Below, in pieces: positions 5,744 to 5,795 of a DNA stretch of 5,795 nt (position 1 is the stretch's first letter; every line of letters starts with the position of its first letter). The DNA lies in assembly GCA_022563075.1 (NCBI GenBank), contig JADFOC010000200.1:1-5795 (forward strand), in the 5' to 3' direction. This stretch comes from Pseudomonadota bacterium. Its GTDB lineage: Bacteria > Pseudomonadota > Gammaproteobacteria > Pseudomonadales > Pseudohongiellaceae. Under the pieces are notes generated by a model, which searched no databases, was not told the origin of the DNA, and worked only from the letters and a program-made list of their open reading frames with translations. Both the position numbers and the translations under genes were made by a program.

Positions 5744-5795
5744 CGTTTTGTACGAGCCTCCCCGTACGGTTAGCACATGTCCCGACCGAGCTGCC
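5716..5795 (+). other. Alternative open frame at the right edge, possible continuation of the tricorn-like gene
   Basis: In the frame starting GTT at 5716 the DNA reads VDIENHANLTF and stays open to 5795. In tricorn homologues the segment after the last propeller strands often reads like H-x-F-D-L/I-E, so VDIEN directly after the QAIHL of the main frame would fit one missing base near 5711-5718. The later residues (5749-5795) match nothing that I recognise. A small inverted repeat, GTACG (5750-5754) and CGTAC (5762-5766), lies in this stretch. The evidence is suggestive only. Confidence 0.3.

Noticed and set aside
5750..5795. Resemblance of CGTACGGTT at the right edge to the 3' strand of group II intron domain V
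   Set aside because: Only about eight or nine bases agree, and the rest of domain V, including its other strand and GAAA-type loop, is absent. Not enough to propose an intron.

Overview
The window looks like ordinary chromosomal DNA of a gammaproteobacterium, possibly a marine or other aerobic environmental lineage. This rests on mid-range base composition, a tRNA-Gly(CCC) with an encoded CCA end that resembles the enterobacterial gene, and protein families common in that class: a DesK/NarL-type two-component pair, a TauD/TfdA-type oxygenase and a tricorn-like periplasmic protein. No insertion sequence, CRISPR array or phage gene was recognised. The taxonomic guess is inference.

Layout: the left 2.4 kb is read leftwards. 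A membrane histidine kinase (2397 to 1264) overlaps its NarL/FixJ-family response regulator (1264 to 620) by one base in a TGATG junction. Sixty-six bases on is the N-terminal half of a TauD/TfdA-family Fe(II)/2-oxoglutarate oxygenase (553 to the left edge), whose HxD iron-binding motif is visible. The three may be co-transcribed, although a possible -10 box lies before the oxygenase.

A 256-bp divergent intergenic region (2398-2653) separates the kinase from a rightward polytopic membrane protein of DUF2306-like appearance (2654-3445). The spacer is rich in symmetry: a perfect 11-bp inverted repeat, a perfect 10-bp palindrome, an 8-bp direct repeat and two abutting potential stem-loops. Candidate promoters for the two directions overlap there. 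The simplest reading, which is inference, is that the response regulator acts here on its own operon and on the divergent membrane-protein gene.

The right half is read rightwards. A tRNA-Gly(CCC) gene (3575-3650) is followed by a 164-bp spacer with a hairpin and a good -10 box. Then comes a 642-residue exported beta-propeller protein (3815-5743) resembling the N-terminal half of tricorn-type S41 proteases. It stops close to where the protease half would be expected to begin, and another frame stays open to the right edge, so a frameshift, sequence error or real truncation has to be considered. I found no clearly novel system. The strongest leads are the symmetric divergent control region and the early end of the tricorn-like gene.
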